A stretch of DNA of 64,000 nt, taken from positions 496,001 to 560,000 of the forward strand of contig NZ_JAJIRO010000003.1 of assembly GCF_025717535.1 (NCBI RefSeq), given 5' to 3'. This DNA is from Paucibacter sp. Y2R2-4 (GTDB taxonomy: Bacteria; Pseudomonadota; Gammaproteobacteria; Burkholderiales; Burkholderiaceae_C). The position numbers and the translations under genes were made by a program. How positions within the stretch are numbered: the stretch's first letter is position 1; every line of letters begins with the position of its first letter. Positions 63,511 to 64,000 of this stretch are shown piece after piece. The notes below the pieces were generated by a model. It did no database searches and was not told the origin of the DNA. It saw only the letters and a program-made list of their open reading frames with translations.

Positions 63511-64000
63511 ATGGACAACTCAGCCCTGCATCCCGACACCGTGGCGCGCCTGCTGGCGCCCAGCATGGGCTTGAGCGGCTGTGTCCATTCTTGTATGTGG
63601 CGCGACACCACGCCGGCCGCTTCTTTGAGCGAGGGGCAACGCAGGGGCTGGTTCCCGGCAACGCCGTTTTGTGGCCTCAGCTGGATGTTGCATGGCAGTG
63701 GCTCACAAGTATTCGCCGATGGAAGCATGCAAGCGATGCCCAGCCCCAGCTTGGTGGTGGGGCCTCGCAGCGGGCCGGTGCAGTTCCGCTCGGCGGGACC
63801 GGGCCGTATCTTCATGGTGGCTTTGCTGCCGGAGGCCTTTCATGCGCTGACCGGGCTGGATCTCAGTCGCTTGATGGATCGCTGCGTGAGCCTGGAGTCG
63901 GTCTTGGGCTCCGATTGGCAGGCCATGAGTGCCGACATCTTGGCGGCCAGCGATGAAGTGCAATGCCAACAGATTCTGGAGGCCTTCTTGTTGCCACGCT
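63511..64000 (+). CDS. Probable AraC-type regulator, 5' part
   Basis: The frame starts at ATG 63511 (MDNSALHPDTVARLLAPS) and is open to the window end, 163 codons. It looks like the N-terminal sensor half of an AraC-family regulator: LSWMLHGSGSQVFADGS, SLVVGPRSGPVQFRSAGPGR, FMVALLPEAFHALTGLDLSR, the pattern of the DUF6597-like cupin domain. The DNA-binding helices would lie beyond the edge. It is divergent from the P450 gene, 88 bases away, and may regulate it. Confidence 0.65.
   Translation, partial: MDNSALHPDTVARLLAPSMGLSGCVHSCMWRDTTPAASLSEGQRRGWFPATPFCGLSWMLHGSGSQVFADGSMQAMPSPSLVVGPRSGPVQFRSAGPGRIFMVALLPEAFHALTGLDLSRLMDRCVSLESVLGSDWQAMSADILAASDEVQCQQILEAFLLPR

Overview
The window looks like a chromosome segment of a Burkholderiales-type betaproteobacterium, probably of the Roseateles/Leptothrix/Rubrivivax group. 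The signs are a high-GC backbone, a methionine synthase split into two genes with an S-adenosylhomocysteine (SAH) riboswitch, a PEP-CTERM exosortase substrate, the proteobacterial ATP-grasp-type gshA, and a gshB-frmA-fghA cluster. The taxon is inferred from gene content only.

Left backbone (1-7169): the end of a PEP-CTERM protein gene, metH part 1 (homocysteine domain), a degenerate HD-GYP-like gene on the other strand, an SAH riboswitch, metH part 2, a glycine-zipper envelope protein, and the 3' end of comM.

Genomic island (about 7170-43788, 36.6 kb): the last 155 codons of comM lie at the left edge and its first 48 codons at the right edge, both on the minus strand, with about 300 middle codons missing. 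The island carries, left to right: (i) a compact type III CBASS operon (TRIP13-like ATPase, two HORMA-type proteins, CD-NTase, NucC nuclease) with a divergent two-component system and a near-perfect 13-bp-arm inverted repeat between them; (ii) an exported TPR-CHAT protein overlapping an exported DUF900 hydrolase; (iii) a MbcA/ParS-like protein and two small XRE regulators separated by short repeats; (iv) an AT-richer block with an FAD enzyme, an unrecognised helical protein and a P-loop ATPase; (v) unrecognised exported proteins and an IS3-family remnant; (vi) a 6.3-kb array of integron gene cassettes with attC sites but no integrase (a CALIN), all genes on the minus strand, two of them HEPN-like; (vii) a LexA-boxed umuDC operon, an exported DNA/RNA nuclease, and a four-copy inverted repeat cluster close to the right end. 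No transposase or integrase gene is intact.

Right backbone (43789-64000): comM 5' remnant; a sigma54 promoter driving a porin-like protein, glnK and amtB (nitrogen supply); a CheY-like regulator; gshA; a LysR regulator divergent from a TonB-dependent receptor; an S9 peptidase; kup; a class II glutamine amidotransferase; benE; gshB-frmA-fghA (glutathione synthesis coupled to formaldehyde oxidation); a cytochrome P450; and the start of a probable AraC-type regulator.

The most interesting parts are the CBASS-two-component pair, the integrase-less cassette array, the three-gene AT-rich block, and the structure of the comM insertion.
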